Shown: positions 35,943-45,264 of the stretch, piece after piece
How positions within the stretch are numbered: the stretch's first letter is position 1
How the letters are laid out: every line of letters begins with the position of its first letter
Assembly (NCBI GenBank): GCA_963777515.1
Contig: CAVZQU010000008.1
Location: 124,001 to 188,000, forward strand
Direction of reading: 5' to 3'
DNA length: 64,000 bases
Source of the DNA: CAVSWT01 sp963777515
Lineage (GTDB): Bacteria; Bacteroidota; Ignavibacteria; Ignavibacteriales; Ignavibacteriaceae
The notes under the pieces: model-generated
Database searches by the model: none
What the model saw: the letters and a program-made list of their open reading frames with translations, nothing else
What the model was told of the DNA's origin: nothing
Made by a program: the position numbers and the translations under genes

Positions 35943-36728
35943 TTATAAATCATCAATGGGCGGTTCATGTTCAATCCAATTCTGTTCGCTATCCTTTAAA
36001 AAATAATTCGGCCAATCAACTGTTTGTTCAGTAAAATCAATAAACTTTAATACTTCTTCACAAAATTGTCTAACATTTTCTATCGTATGATGTTCAAATA
36101 ATTTATTAATGCTCTTAAGAAAATCATTTGGCTTTTTTTGCGCTTTTTTAACTTCTTCTAACATCCACTTGTGATACGGATATAATTGTTCATTCTCGTT
36201 CAATATTATTCTGCTTGAGAACAAAACAATTTTTTGCAAAGATAAAAACAATAAATATTTATTTTTCTTTTTTATGCTTTCACTGTAATACCACTTCCAG
36301 GCTAATAATTGAGATGCAAACCTTCTTCTTCTTTCATCAACTTGATCTTTGGGGAAGGCTGATATTTTTGTTAATAAGTCCGGTAAATCATCAACTTTTG
36401 AAAAAAGAATTTTTGCGTCTTTATAAGCATACCTGGCGGGATCGCTTCCCCTTTCAGCAACCTTAATTAGCGAGTCCATATTGGTAACTTTACAATCAAT
36501 ATATCCGTTTTCGTATGTACAAATATCCCATAAGCTGAAAGCCAGCTTGTTTGAATCTTTTCTCTTTTGAAATTCTTTCGGACCTACAAGAATTAAAATA
36601 TCAATATCCGAATCAGATTTAGCAAAACTATGAGCTATTGATCCCCCCAGCAGTAAAGCTAAAATTGAAGTATCTTTTTTGTAGATTTTTAAGAATCTAT
36701 CTATTGATTCCTGGTGATGCTTTTCCAT
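35943..36728 (-). CDS. Nucleotidyltransferase domain protein
   Basis: The 261-residue protein has a pol-beta type nucleotidyltransferase core: LALLLGGSIAHSFAKSDSDI followed by DILILVG (residues about 22-48), with the GGS and DSDID residues that bind nucleotide and metal. The C-terminal part is helical (a substrate-binding domain such as in aminoglycoside adenylyltransferases or MNT-type proteins). The acceptor is not known. No HEPN partner lies beside it. Confidence 0.8.
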   Translation of the reverse strand: MEKHHQESIDRFLKIYKKDTSILALLLGGSIAHSFAKSDSDIDILILVGPKEFQKRKDSNKLAFSLWDICTYENGYIDCKVTNMDSLIKVAERGSDPARYAYKDAKILFSKVDDLPDLLTKISAFPKDQVDERRRRFASQLLAWKWYYSESIKKKNKYLLFLSLQKIVLFSSRIILNENEQLYPYHKWMLEEVKKAQKKPNDFLKSINKLFEHHTIENVRQFCEEVLKFIDFTEQTVDWPNYFLKDSEQNWIEHEPPIDDL

Positions 36729-36781
36729 ATTACATTCTTCTAAAAAAAATGCTATAATTAAATTGCTTGAACAAACAAATT

Positions 36782-37177
36782 CTATTTTAATCTAAAGGAT
36801 GTGCTCGAAATTACATTACCGGATGAATCTTGTACTTCTACTTTCCAATTACCTTTCCATTCAGGCAAGATTGTTTTGGCAGACCAGGTGCGCCACGACT
36901 TAGCTTTTACCGGTAAATTAATTTGTGCCATTTCATTATCATGATAAAACCAAACATGAAAAATTTTTGATCTTTCTGCTTGACTCTCAAGTTTTGTAAA
37001 ACAATATAATTTCCCCACGTCGGAAGAAAAAACAGAATCTGTTCCCACAGGCTTCCTATCTTCCACCGAAGTACAAACGGCAACATTCTCTATCTTCAAG
37101 CCGGATTGATTTTGTGCAAGTAAACCTACCTGGAAAAATAAAACTATCATAGAAATTATTGAACTTATTCTTTTCAT
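36782..37177 (-). CDS. DUF2914 domain secreted protein, copy 2
   Basis: The 131-residue protein aligns without gaps with that at 27723-28118: same signal peptide type, then VAVCTSVEDRKPVGTDSVFS, DVGKLYCFTKL, FHVWFYHDNEMAQINLP and SWRTWSAKTILPEWKGNWKV. Differences are scattered and conservative, as after an old duplication. Function unknown. Confidence 0.8.
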   Translation of the reverse strand: MKRISSIISMIVLFFQVGLLAQNQSGLKIENVAVCTSVEDRKPVGTDSVFSSDVGKLYCFTKLESQAERSKIFHVWFYHDNEMAQINLPVKAKSWRTWSAKTILPEWKGNWKVEVQDSSGNVISSTSFRLK

Positions 37178-37318
37178 AATTTTATCTCTGATTATTTTAT
37201 TTAATAAGCGAGACTATCTTATTATATCTTTAAAAATCTACTTTCCTAAAAAATGCCTATAACCATTTTTAACAATGTAACAGCTTTACTAGAAAACTTG
37301 GTTTCATAGGAAGCTCCT

Positions 37319-37819
37319 TTAGTCACTAAAGTTTATTAATCTGCCTCCCAACTTAAATAAATATTTTAATGAAAATAAAATTAATCCACTAACTACCAGT
37401 ATAGATATTATTAGAGCGAGCGTGTTTATTCCATTTTGTATATATCCCCAAATAATTACTGATGAAAATGGAAGATTTAAAAATAATGCGGTAACTAATC
37501 CCGGAGAGTATTTTCTTACTTTAATTGCTGCGAGCAAATGCGGAAAAATTGTATTTACTCCCATCATTCCCACAAAGCCAAGATAAATTAAATTAATTAA
37601 ATTACCCTGAAGTCCAAATAAAAATTCTAACGCAGTTAATACATATCCTATAATTGTCACCACAATAACTGCGAAAATAAATTGATCCGCTGTTACAGAT
37701 TCATGGAAGCCCTTAGCATATTTAGACCATTTGGGCAGCCAAACTGCTTCTTCTATATTGTGAAGAGTAAATCCAAAAAGAAAAATTATTTTTAGGAAAT
37801 TTAAAGTTGTTTCATCCAT
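37319..37819 (-). CDS. HXXEE domain-containing membrane protein
   Basis: The 166-residue protein has about five membrane spans and the family motif FTLHNIEEAVWLPKW near residue 18 (H-x-x-E-E). The later segment NTIFPHLLAAIKVRKYSPGL carries a conserved His-Leu pair near residue 90. Function unknown. Upstream at about 37849-37880 is a faint attC-like stretch (GTTATAGCTAAATGTGACGG). Confidence 0.75.
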   Translation of the reverse strand: MDETTLNFLKIIFLFGFTLHNIEEAVWLPKWSKYAKGFHESVTADQFIFAVIVVTIIGYVLTALEFLFGLQGNLINLIYLGFVGMMGVNTIFPHLLAAIKVRKYSPGLVTALFLNLPFSSVIIWGYIQNGINTLALIISILVVSGLILFSLKYLFKLGGRLINFSD

Positions 37820-37933
37820 ATTTTTCCTCTATTAAATAATTATGAATGAAGTTATAGCTAAATGTGACGGAAAATAAAATCAAAATAAAGTTAGATTCAA
37901 AATCAGCATTATATTCCATCTTTAGGTTTTCAA

Positions 37934-38869
37934 TCATATCTCAATCAACTTCTGTTTTTTCTTCTGTGATAAATGCTCACCAACATTCCCCATGATTTCC
38001 TGTTTTAAAGTTTCAAGCATCCTGGTTTTTACAAAATGCCGGTAAGTAACAAGACTGATTTCACGAACCGGCACCGGTGCTTTAAATTCCCTAATATTAT
38101 TTTTTTGCTTTACGCTTAAATGCTGAACAGCCAATTCGGGAAGAATTGTTATGCCCTCATATTGATCAACCATTTTAATTAGTGAATCAATACTGCCGGC
38201 TTCATATTCAAGATTGCTGTTGGTAACCTCTTTCTTTTTCAACTCACACAAGTTAACAATTTGTGAACGGAGGCAATGTCCTTCTTCCAATAGCCATAAG
38301 TGATTAAGATTAATATCTTCTGCAAGCAGGTATTTTTTATTCAGCACGGTTTCATTTTTTGAAGCATAAACAAAAAATTCTTCTTTGTATAACGGCTGTT
38401 CCAGAATAGAAGAATTATTAAGAGGAGTTGCGAGTATTCCAACGTCAAGAATATTTTTCTCGAGCTTTTCAATTATATACTCGGTAGTATATTCCCATAT
38501 TTTTACTTTTATTTCTGGGTACTTTTTTAGAAACTGCTTTAAGAAGATAGGCAAAAGGAATGGAGCAACAGTAGGAATAATTCCAATTCTTAACTCCCCT
38601 TTTAATTCTCCTTTTAATGAATGGGAAATTTCTCTTAATGCATTAACCTCTTTTAAAATTAATTTTGCCTGTTGAATTATTTCTTTTCCTGCCTCGGTTG
38701 GAACTACCGGCTGCTTACTTCTATCGAATATTTTGACACCTAATTCTTCTTCAAGTTTTTGTATCATCATACTTAATGTTGGTTGTGATACATAGCAGTC
38801 TTCTGCTGCTTTTACAAAATGACGGTGGGAATCGACCGCTATTAAATACTCTAACTGTTGTAAATTCAA
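37934..38869 (-). CDS. oxyR: OxyR-type hydrogen-peroxide-sensing LysR regulator
   Basis: The 311-residue protein has a LysR helix-turn-helix (FVKAAEDCYVSQPTLSMMIQ near residue 18) and a substrate-binding domain. It carries the redox pair of OxyR: EEGHCLRSQIVNLCELKK, where two cysteines nine positions apart match C199 and C208 of E. coli OxyR, followed by YEGITILPELAV as in OxyR. Peroxide forms a disulfide that turns on peroxide-defence genes. It is divergent from katG across a 759-bp gap, which makes katG the obvious target. This is one of the more certain functional calls in the window. Confidence 0.92.
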   Translation of the reverse strand: MNLQQLEYLIAVDSHRHFVKAAEDCYVSQPTLSMMIQKLEEELGVKIFDRSKQPVVPTEAGKEIIQQAKLILKEVNALREISHSLKGELKGELRIGIIPTVAPFLLPIFLKQFLKKYPEIKVKIWEYTTEYIIEKLEKNILDVGILATPLNNSSILEQPLYKEEFFVYASKNETVLNKKYLLAEDINLNHLWLLEEGHCLRSQIVNLCELKKKEVTNSNLEYEAGSIDSLIKMVDQYEGITILPELAVQHLSVKQKNNIREFKAPVPVREISLVTYRHFVKTRMLETLKQEIMGNVGEHLSQKKKQKLIEI

Positions 38870-39051
38870 ATTATAGTTCTATGATGTTAAAAATAATTAT
38901 TACCATTAGACTATCATGCAAATTTTAAAGACTCCAACTTAATTTCACAAAAAGCACAATAATTTCTTTAAATATATATTAGTGTAATTATTGTCCTCAT
39001 TTGTTATTACATAATTATAAGCTCATAAGGTTGTATAATATTTTGGTTTCA

Positions 39052-39174
39052 GTTACTAAGGTTTCTAAAATCAATAAGGTTTTTATCTATCAATTACACT
39101 TTTTAGATTTTATAGAATATTAAAATTTTTTTAGGTTTTTAAAACCTTATTTTTCATATGTAAACCTTAGTAAC
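39052..39174. repeat. Nested inverted repeat in the oxyR-katG spacer
   Basis: Outer arms GTTACTAAGGTTT (39052-39064) and AAACCTTAGTAAC (39162-39174) are perfect 13-bp complements. Inside them AATAAGGTTTT (39073-39083) pairs with AAAACCTTATT (39141-39151). A further palindrome GGTTTTTAAAACC lies at 39134-39146. The whole could fold as one long hairpin or be a small non-autonomous element (MITE-like). No coding capacity. Confidence 0.65.
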
Positions 39175-39534
39175 AATTAATAGTTAATCAAAATTTACCT
39201 TATTACTTTCTTTTTCTGTAGTTGACGAATTATGAAATACCTCAAACATTACTTCTAAATTTAATTCCCAAAACATCCTCCTAAATCCTCCTTCCAAGGA
39301 GGACTTTTATTGGAGCAAGAATACATTAAAATATTAATTCCGTCTTTAATAATAATTTTCTAAACGCACAATTTTCCGATTGAAGGGGGTTGTTAAACGT
39401 TTTTATATTATAAATTTTATCTATAATATTATAGAAAACATCAATTTGATTGATTGAAAAATAAATAATACTTTTATACAAACAAAAAATATAATTGCAG
39501 ACTTTCTATCAATATTAAAACAGCTAAAAACTCG

Positions 39535-39562
39535 ATAGTTTATGTGATAATAGATAAACTAT
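39535..39562. promoter_or_regulatory. Putative peroxide-regulator operator upstream of katG
   Basis: ATAGTTTAT (39535-39543) and ATAAACTAT (39554-39562) form a perfect 9-bp inverted repeat 66 bp before the katG start codon. ATAG...CTAT elements are the core of OxyR sites, though spacing differs from the E. coli model. Position and the adjacent oxyR support it; binding is inferred. Confidence 0.45.
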
Positions 39563-39628
39563 TAGATACATGGATTGGTTAATTTTATAAAAATTTAATG
39601 ATCATTTATAAACAAAGAGGAATTAAAA

Positions 39629-41812
39629 ATGGGAAATGAAAATAATAATGGAAATGGATGCCCGGTTGTAGGGCATGGCGCCGGACACGGTACAACTAAC
39701 CGTGACTGGTGGCCGAATAAATTAAATGTGCATATTCTTCGACAGCATTCCCCTAAATCTAATCCAATGGGTGAAGATTTTAACTATGCTGAGGAATTCA
39801 AAAAACTAGATCTAAAAGCCGTAAAAAAAGATCTTCGCAAGCTGATGACTAAATCTCAAGAATGGTGGCCGGCTGACTTTGGACATTACGGACCTTTATT
39901 AATTCGTATGGCATGGCATAGTGCTGGTACCTATCGTATCTCTGATGGGCGCGGCGGCGGCGGAACAGGCAGTCAGCGTTTTGAACCGCTTAATAGCTGG
40001 CCCGATAACGTGAACCTCGATAAAGCTCGCAGACTGATTTGGCCAATCAAACAAAAATACGGGAAGAAAATTTCATGGGCTGATTTAATGATTCTCGCCG
40101 GCAATGTTGCTCTCGAATCTATGGGCTTTAAAACTTTCGGATTTGGCGGCGGACGTGAAGATGTTTGGGAACCTCTGGAAGATATTTATTGGGGCTCTGA
40201 AGGTACTTGGCTTGAAGATAAACGTTACCGCGGCGATAGAGAACTGGAAGATCCGCTTGCAGCAGTTCAGATGGGTTTGATATATGTAAACCCGGAAGGC
40301 CCAAATGGAAATCCCGATCCAGTTGCAGCAGCGCGCGATATCCGCGAGACTTTTCGCCGTATGGCAATGAATGATGAGGAAACTGTGGCATTAATTGCAG
40401 GCGGCCACACTTTTGGTAAAGCTCATGGTGCTGCTGATCCAAATAAATATGTTGGCCCGGAACCAACAGGGGCAAGCATTGAAGAGCAGGGTCTTGGCTG
40501 GAAAAGCAGTTATAAATCCGGACATGGTGATGATACAATCGGCGGCGGCCCGGAAGTTACCTGGACTGAAACACCAACAAAGTGGAGTAATAATTTTTTC
40601 GAGAACCTTTTCGGATACGAATGGGAATTAACAACAAGCGGTGCCGGGGCTAAACAATGGGTTGCCAAAGATGGGCCTGATGTTATTCCCTATGCACAGG
40701 ATACATCAAAGAAACAAAAACCGACTATGCTTACTACAGATCTTTCTTTACGTTTTGATCCCGCTTATGAAAAAATTTCAAGACGCTTTTATGAAAACCC
40801 TGATGAGTTCGCTGATGCATTTGCACGAGCGTGGTTTAAATTAACTCATCGTGATATGGGCCCAAAAGATCGCTACCTTGGCCCGGAAGTGCCCGAAGAA
40901 GATTTGATATGGCAGGATCCGATTCCGGCTGTTGACTATAAAATAATTGGCAAAAAAGATATCGCCGAACTGAAAGAAAAGATACTTAATTCAGGATTGT
41001 CTGTTTCTCAACTGGTATCTACAGCATGGGCATCAGCTTCAACATTCCGCGGCTCCGATAAACGCGGCGGCGCAAACGGTGCACGAATTCAGCTTGCACC
41101 CCAGAAAGATTGGGAAGTTAATAGCCCGGCTCAATTAGATAAAGTACTGAAGAAACTTAAGAAAATTCAAAAAGAATTTAACTCCGGTAAGAAAAAAGTT
41201 TCCCTCGCAGACTTAATAGTTTTAGGCGGATGTGCAGCAGTCGAAAAAGCCGCACAGAAAGCCGGTTATGATGTAAAAGTTCCATTCACACCGGGACGCA
41301 ACGATGCAACGGAAGAGCAGACCGACGCAGAAGCATTTGAAGTTCTTGAACCTAGAGCAGATGGATTTCGTAATTACATGAAGACCAAATACATGGCTAC
41401 AACAGAAGATATGCTTGTTGACCGTGCACAGTTATTAACTCTTTCGGCACCAGAGATGACAGTTCTTGTTGGCGGTTTACGCGTACTTAACACAAACTTT
41501 GACGGCTCTAAAAACGGTGTGTTTACTAAGAAGCCGGGAACATTAACCAACGACTTTTTTGTTAACCTGCTGGATTCAGGTATAAAATGGAAATCTGTTT
41601 CAGAAGACCAGGAATTATTTGAAGCAACTGACCGTAAAACAGGAAAAGTTAAATGGACCGGTACACGTGCAGATTTAGTCTTTGGTTCAAATTCGGAGCT
41701 TCGTGCGCTTGCAGAAGTTTACGCAAGTGAAGATGCTAAAAAGAAATTTGTGAAAGACTTTATTGCAGCATGGGATAAAGTAATGAACCTTGATAGGTTT
41801 GATTTGAAGTGA
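39629..41812 (+). CDS. katG: Catalase-peroxidase KatG
   Basis: It encodes 727 residues, the full KatG length. The distal heme triad is in LLIRMAWHSAGTYRISDGRG (Arg, Trp, His, near residues 90-110). The proximal histidine is in ALIAGGHTFGKAHGAAD near residue 265. MGLIYVNPEGPNGNPDP contains the tyrosine of the Trp-Tyr-Met adduct, and the inactive C-terminal half-repeat has SAWASASTFRGSDKRGGANG-like sequence. The enzyme destroys hydrogen peroxide. The ribosome site is AAAGAGGAATTAAAA before ATG. It is divergent from oxyR and followed by two terminators. Its 3' end recurs twice downstream (47363, 49642) and as a pseudogene at 12344. Confidence 0.97.
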   Translation: MGNENNNGNGCPVVGHGAGHGTTNRDWWPNKLNVHILRQHSPKSNPMGEDFNYAEEFKKLDLKAVKKDLRKLMTKSQEWWPADFGHYGPLLIRMAWHSAGTYRISDGRGGGGTGSQRFEPLNSWPDNVNLDKARRLIWPIKQKYGKKISWADLMILAGNVALESMGFKTFGFGGGREDVWEPLEDIYWGSEGTWLEDKRYRGDRELEDPLAAVQMGLIYVNPEGPNGNPDPVAAARDIRETFRRMAMNDEETVALIAGGHTFGKAHGAADPNKYVGPEPTGASIEEQGLGWKSSYKSGHGDDTIGGGPEVTWTETPTKWSNNFFENLFGYEWELTTSGAGAKQWVAKDGPDVIPYAQDTSKKQKPTMLTTDLSLRFDPAYEKISRRFYENPDEFADAFARAWFKLTHRDMGPKDRYLGPEVPEEDLIWQDPIPAVDYKIIGKKDIAELKEKILNSGLSVSQLVSTAWASASTFRGSDKRGGANGARIQLAPQKDWEVNSPAQLDKVLKKLKKIQKEFNSGKKKVSLADLIVLGGCAAVEKAAQKAGYDVKVPFTPGRNDATEEQTDAEAFEVLEPRADGFRNYMKTKYMATTEDMLVDRAQLLTLSAPEMTVLVGGLRVLNTNFDGSKNGVFTKKPGTLTNDFFVNLLDSGIKWKSVSEDQELFEATDRKTGKVKWTGTRADLVFGSNSELRALAEVYASEDAKKKFVKDFIAAWDKVMNLDRFDLK

Positions 41813-41822
41813 TGTTATCAAT

Positions 41823-41851
41823 AAACCCAATTTCTTAAAGAAATTGGGTTT
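41823..41851 (+). terminator. katG terminator hairpin 1
   Basis: AAACCCAATTTCT and AGAAATTGGGTTT form a perfect 13-bp stem with a TAA loop, starting eight bases after the katG stop codon. It ends with TTTATAA rather than a long T-run. Confidence 0.75.
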
Positions 41852-41878
41852 ATAACATAATATATCAATTTGTGTTTT

Positions 41879-41908
41879 AAGGCAGTTTGGAAACAGGCTG
41901 CCTTTTTT
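41879..41908 (+). terminator. katG terminator hairpin 2
   Basis: AAGGCAG...CTGCCTT stem with a loop containing TTTGGAAACAGG, followed by six Ts: a classic intrinsic terminator. Confidence 0.8.
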
Positions 41909-41992
41909 AATTTTTCCTTGATTAGGCTATAGTCTTAAGACTATAAATCCAATTTGGGAATGTACTCAATTCAAAAAGTAATTAATACATTT

Positions 41993-43856
41993 TTATTTTA
42001 TTAAAATCATTTTCTTAGTTTCTATACGATTACCCACATTTAACCGATAGAAATATATCCCACTCGCAAGATTAACAGCATCAAAAATTTGAGTATGAAG
42101 CCCTTCTTTTTGATATTGATCTACTAATGTTTTAATAACTCTTCCTAAACAGTCGTATATCGTCAGTTTCACTACATCCGATTTTGGGATTTGATAACTT
42201 ATTTTTGTGCTTGGATTAAATGGATTCGGATAATTTTGCTGCAATTGGAATTTCTGAGGAAGATTAGTTGCAGCTTCAACAGCGCCAAGACAACTTGAAA
42301 GCACACATTGAATAGCTGCGTACTCAGCACTTGCCTGAGCTTTCCACTGTGCATATTCAGTCGGGAACCAGTTCAGGTCTCCAAGCGGGAAGCCGCCAAG
42401 ACCAGCTGTCATCAATTCAGAATCTGTATAAGAAAGATCAATGGGAATAGGCCAATCAGCAAAAATGAAATGTGCAGCTTCGTCATTACCCGGCTGACGC
42501 CAGGATGACATTGGAGTCTCATAGCTTGTATCAACTGCTGCTAATGCATAGGCCTTTAATGCTGCAAGCTGAGTTGTAAATAAAACATCCGTATTCGCAA
42601 AAGCAGGTAACTTACCGGTGATCCATTTACCATTATGTAAGGAGAGGATAATTTACTTTATCAGCAAATAGTGTTTCAGTTCTTGAGTTCGCTAATATCA
42701 TCTGGGAAACCCATTGCTTATTATCATTTACTTGATTAGTATTTAATGTTGAAACGATATCAGAAAGAGATGGATCCCAATAAGCTAAATTCCTGTCTGC
42801 ATAAAAATTTGCGCCGTTTGCCCGGAAAGTAGAATCATCACGTAAATTAACAAGGCCTATTGGCAGTCCGTCCGGATCAACTTGACCTGCATCAGCTGAA
42901 TAAAGGACAGGGCAATAGGCTTGTAATTGGCAATTTACAAAGATATTATTTGTTACACTCATATTTGCCTGATCACCGTTATTCATCATAACATAACCTG
43001 CACAATCAATAAAGTCATTGTGATTGAAAATTACTCTATCAATGGTATACCCATTCCTGAATTTGTACAATGTACCCTGAGTATTCACGTGTGTACAGTT
43101 TTCAACAAGAAGAGTGTCCTGGTGCGTAACACCAGCGCCATTGAAGTCTGTAACACCGCCATTTCGACGGCAGGCTTGACCCGACAGATTTACAAAGTAA
43201 TCGCTTGAAAAAAATATTCTTGAGTCAGCAGGCGGATTTCCAACCCATACCCACCAGGTATGCTCCATAATGCAGTTATCAACCTGAAGTCTGCAGCCGG
43301 GTGCAGTAAAACCAAAGAATGCCCATCCTCCGTTGTTGCCGGCTAAATTGCCTAATTCAAGATCGATGTTTTTAATGAGCAGGTCTTTATTGATTGTCAT
43401 GCCTCCATAGGTGGGAACGGTTGTTTCAATCGCACCACAAATAATCGGTGGTGCAGCGCCTTTTCTTGTTTTCACAGATTCCTCAGATTGCCCCATAATA
43501 ACGGTTCTATATTTCGAGGAAGTTATAGGATTATTTACAAGCGAATAAATTCCATTGTCTTTTAGCACATATACACGGCCTGCAGGAGCCAGACTATCTG
43601 AAGCCATGAGAAGATAAAGTGTATTCGAACCGCCAAATTCTTTATCATCTTTCACTACAAGAGTATCGCCGCTTTGGCTCGAGACATACTGCATATCTTG
43701 AGCAAACGCTGACGAGACAAGAAGAAGAATAATTATGAAAAGTAACTGAAGAGAGTTCGGTTTTGTTACCGCAGCTTTGTATAAAAGAAGAAGGTTGAGC
43801 TTATTATTAAAATCTTTTCTTTGAAAGATAACTTCTTTAAGAGAAAGATATTCCAT
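41993..43856 (-). CDS. Parallel beta-helix secreted protein with T9SS sorting domain, frameshifted
   Basis: The main frame (43856-42633) encodes a signal peptide (LLFIIILLLVSSAFAQ) and beta-helix rungs such as KDLLIKNIDLELGNLAGNNG, RLQVDNCIMEHTWWVWVGNP and NMSVTNNIFVNCQLQAYCPV. After an indel at about 42628-42640 another frame gives HNGKWITGKLPAFANTDVLF and then joins the frame 42511-41993 without a break, ending with NYPNPFNPSTKISYQIPKSD and RIETKKMILIK, a T9SS sorting domain. At about 620 residues, the joined protein should be exported to the surface. Beta-helix proteins often act on polysaccharides, but no catalytic site is recognised. First block behind katG. Confidence 0.78.
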
Positions 43857-44136
43857 CTTTAAACTCCCAAAATAAAGTCCTACGAAAAATTAACTAATAA
43901 GCCCTACAGATTCAACGTTTTTTCATAATCATTTCACTGCCGTCCAAATTACATCTGAAACAAGAAATTCATTTTGTAATTTATTAAATAGAGCAAGTTA
44001 AATGTTAAGAATTTATTTCACCCATTTGAGGTTGTTGATTATTGGGTTAATAATTTTGCTAAAATAATATCAGTCTTCGACAGGGTCAGACTGACAAAAA
44101 TATCTTATGTATAATTTGAGTTAGACTATTAATTGC
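43857..44136. other. Intergenic region with a small palindrome
   Basis: 280 bp. CAGTCT...AGACTG around TCGACAGGGTC near 44071-44094 forms a short inverted repeat of the kind seen at 1404-1475. No gene. Confidence 0.4.
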
Positions 44137-45249
44137 TTAAAAAGATATCCCGGCTAAATCATCAAACTTTGCCAATATTCCCCAGCCGCCGAAGTTTTCA
44201 GTCACTGCAAACAAAACGGTATTTTCTCCTTTCTGCAGATCTAGATAAACTTCATCAAACAAACCTATAGTGCCGAGATACCTATAATCCCTAGAGCGAT
44301 ATAAATTAGTCCCGCCGTAAATTAATTTCCCGTTAACATAAACTTTAACATTATCGCTGTAGCCAAACTTTAAATTTTTTACCTGATCTTTTTCCGAATT
44401 AATAATAAGCTTTGCGAAAGCCGTATTATGTTTTTCAGAAATACCCTGAATTCTTGCAAGATTTGTAATGCCTGTGCTTTCACTTTCAAGTTTAGTCCAT
44501 TTAAAATCCTTTAAGTCACTCCGCTCAATTTCATATTTTTTGTTTAACCAATCTTCATCAAAAGTATTGGAAACCTGCCAGCTTTTTACTGTCCCCGGTT
44601 CAGCCATTTTAAGTTGAACAGGTTTTGATTTCAGCTTTGGCGATTCAACATTTTCATAACTAAAGTTTGCAAAGTATGCCGGGGCAAATCCACTGCCGGC
44701 ATAAATACCAACTTTGCCTGAAGCAGCTTTTCTTTTCAGTTCCGGAATATACAGAGCAGGATTTTCCATATCCATAATATAAACTTCAGCCTGCTGCCCC
44801 GACACGACTAATTTTATATGCATCCATTGGTTAAATTTATATTTTGTCGGGGAAGAATATTCTGTTCCAAAATATAATTGCCATGCAGTTAACCCGTTAA
44901 ATACAGGTGAATATTGATTCGCATCAGGCTTGCCGGATAGAGGCGGCCTTATATAAAATTCTTCATTGTTTTGATCATCGATAAATCTAAACCGGACTCC
45001 CATAAATCCGCGCTCGCCGGTAACTGCGATATCAAATTCTATTATTCCGTTTTTAAATTTTGAATCTTTAACTATTGCATTACCGTCTTTTATAAATACT
45101 CCGTCTTTACCGAAATAATTTCCAACTTTAAATTCTTCAGCGTTTATTTCCCATTTTGACTTATCAAAAGGAATTACCTGCGAAAGGCTTACGCCGGATA
45201 TGATTAGCACCAGCACTAAAAGAAAAGATGATTTAATATAGCTTTTCAT
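44137..45249 (-). CDS. Secreted concanavalin-like/LamG-fold protein with a C-terminal jelly-roll part
   Basis: The 370-residue protein has a signal peptide to about residue 24. Residues about 30-200 look like a laminin-G/DUF1080-like sandwich: NGIIEFDIAVTGERGFMGVR, then QWMHIKLVVSGQQAEVYIMD and SGKVGIYAGSGFAPAYFANF. The rest (about 215-370) resembles a sugar-binding jelly roll (VKVYVNGKLIYGGTNL; GENTVLFAVTENFGGWG). No catalytic residues are recognised; perhaps it binds or hydrolyses a sugar. It is 15 bp from the metallo-hydrolase gene, so it is co-transcribed with it. Confidence 0.65.
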   Translation of the reverse strand: MKSYIKSSFLLVLVLIISGVSLSQVIPFDKSKWEINAEEFKVGNYFGKDGVFIKDGNAIVKDSKFKNGIIEFDIAVTGERGFMGVRFRFIDDQNNEEFYIRPPLSGKPDANQYSPVFNGLTAWQLYFGTEYSSPTKYKFNQWMHIKLVVSGQQAEVYIMDMENPALYIPELKRKAASGKVGIYAGSGFAPAYFANFSYENVESPKLKSKPVQLKMAEPGTVKSWQVSNTFDEDWLNKKYEIERSDLKDFKWTKLESESTGITNLARIQGISEKHNTAFAKLIINSEKDQVKNLKFGYSDNVKVYVNGKLIYGGTNLYRSRDYRYLGTIGLFDEVYLDLQKGENTVLFAVTENFGGWGILAKFDDLAGISF

Positions 45250-45264
45250 ACTTCACCTTAATAT

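Larger units (their letters stand above)
38870..39628. other. oxyR-katG intergenic control region
   Basis: 759 bp without a gene. It contains a large nested inverted repeat at 39052-39174, a hairpin TCCTCCTT/AAGGAGGA at 39286-39303, and a 9-bp inverted repeat at 39535-39562 close to the katG start. It is unusually long for a divergent promoter pair and strongly AT-rich. Confidence 0.6.
41747..41908 (+). repeat. katG 3'-end repeat, copy A (parental)
   Basis: It comprises the last 22 codons of intact katG (from TTTGTGAAAGAC to the stop) and the two-terminator trailer to the T-run at 41908. It matches copies B (47363-47525) and C (49642-49772) in order and direction; similarity ends exactly at the T-run. 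Confidence 0.8.

Noticed and set aside
35943..36728. Nucleotidyltransferase as the toxin or antitoxin half of a MNT-HEPN pair
   Set aside because: No HEPN-type gene lies on either side, and the protein is longer than usual MNT antitoxins.
40128..40538. 136-codon open frame antisense to katG
   Set aside because: The katG reading frame is intact and conserved through this part; the antisense translation is a shadow.
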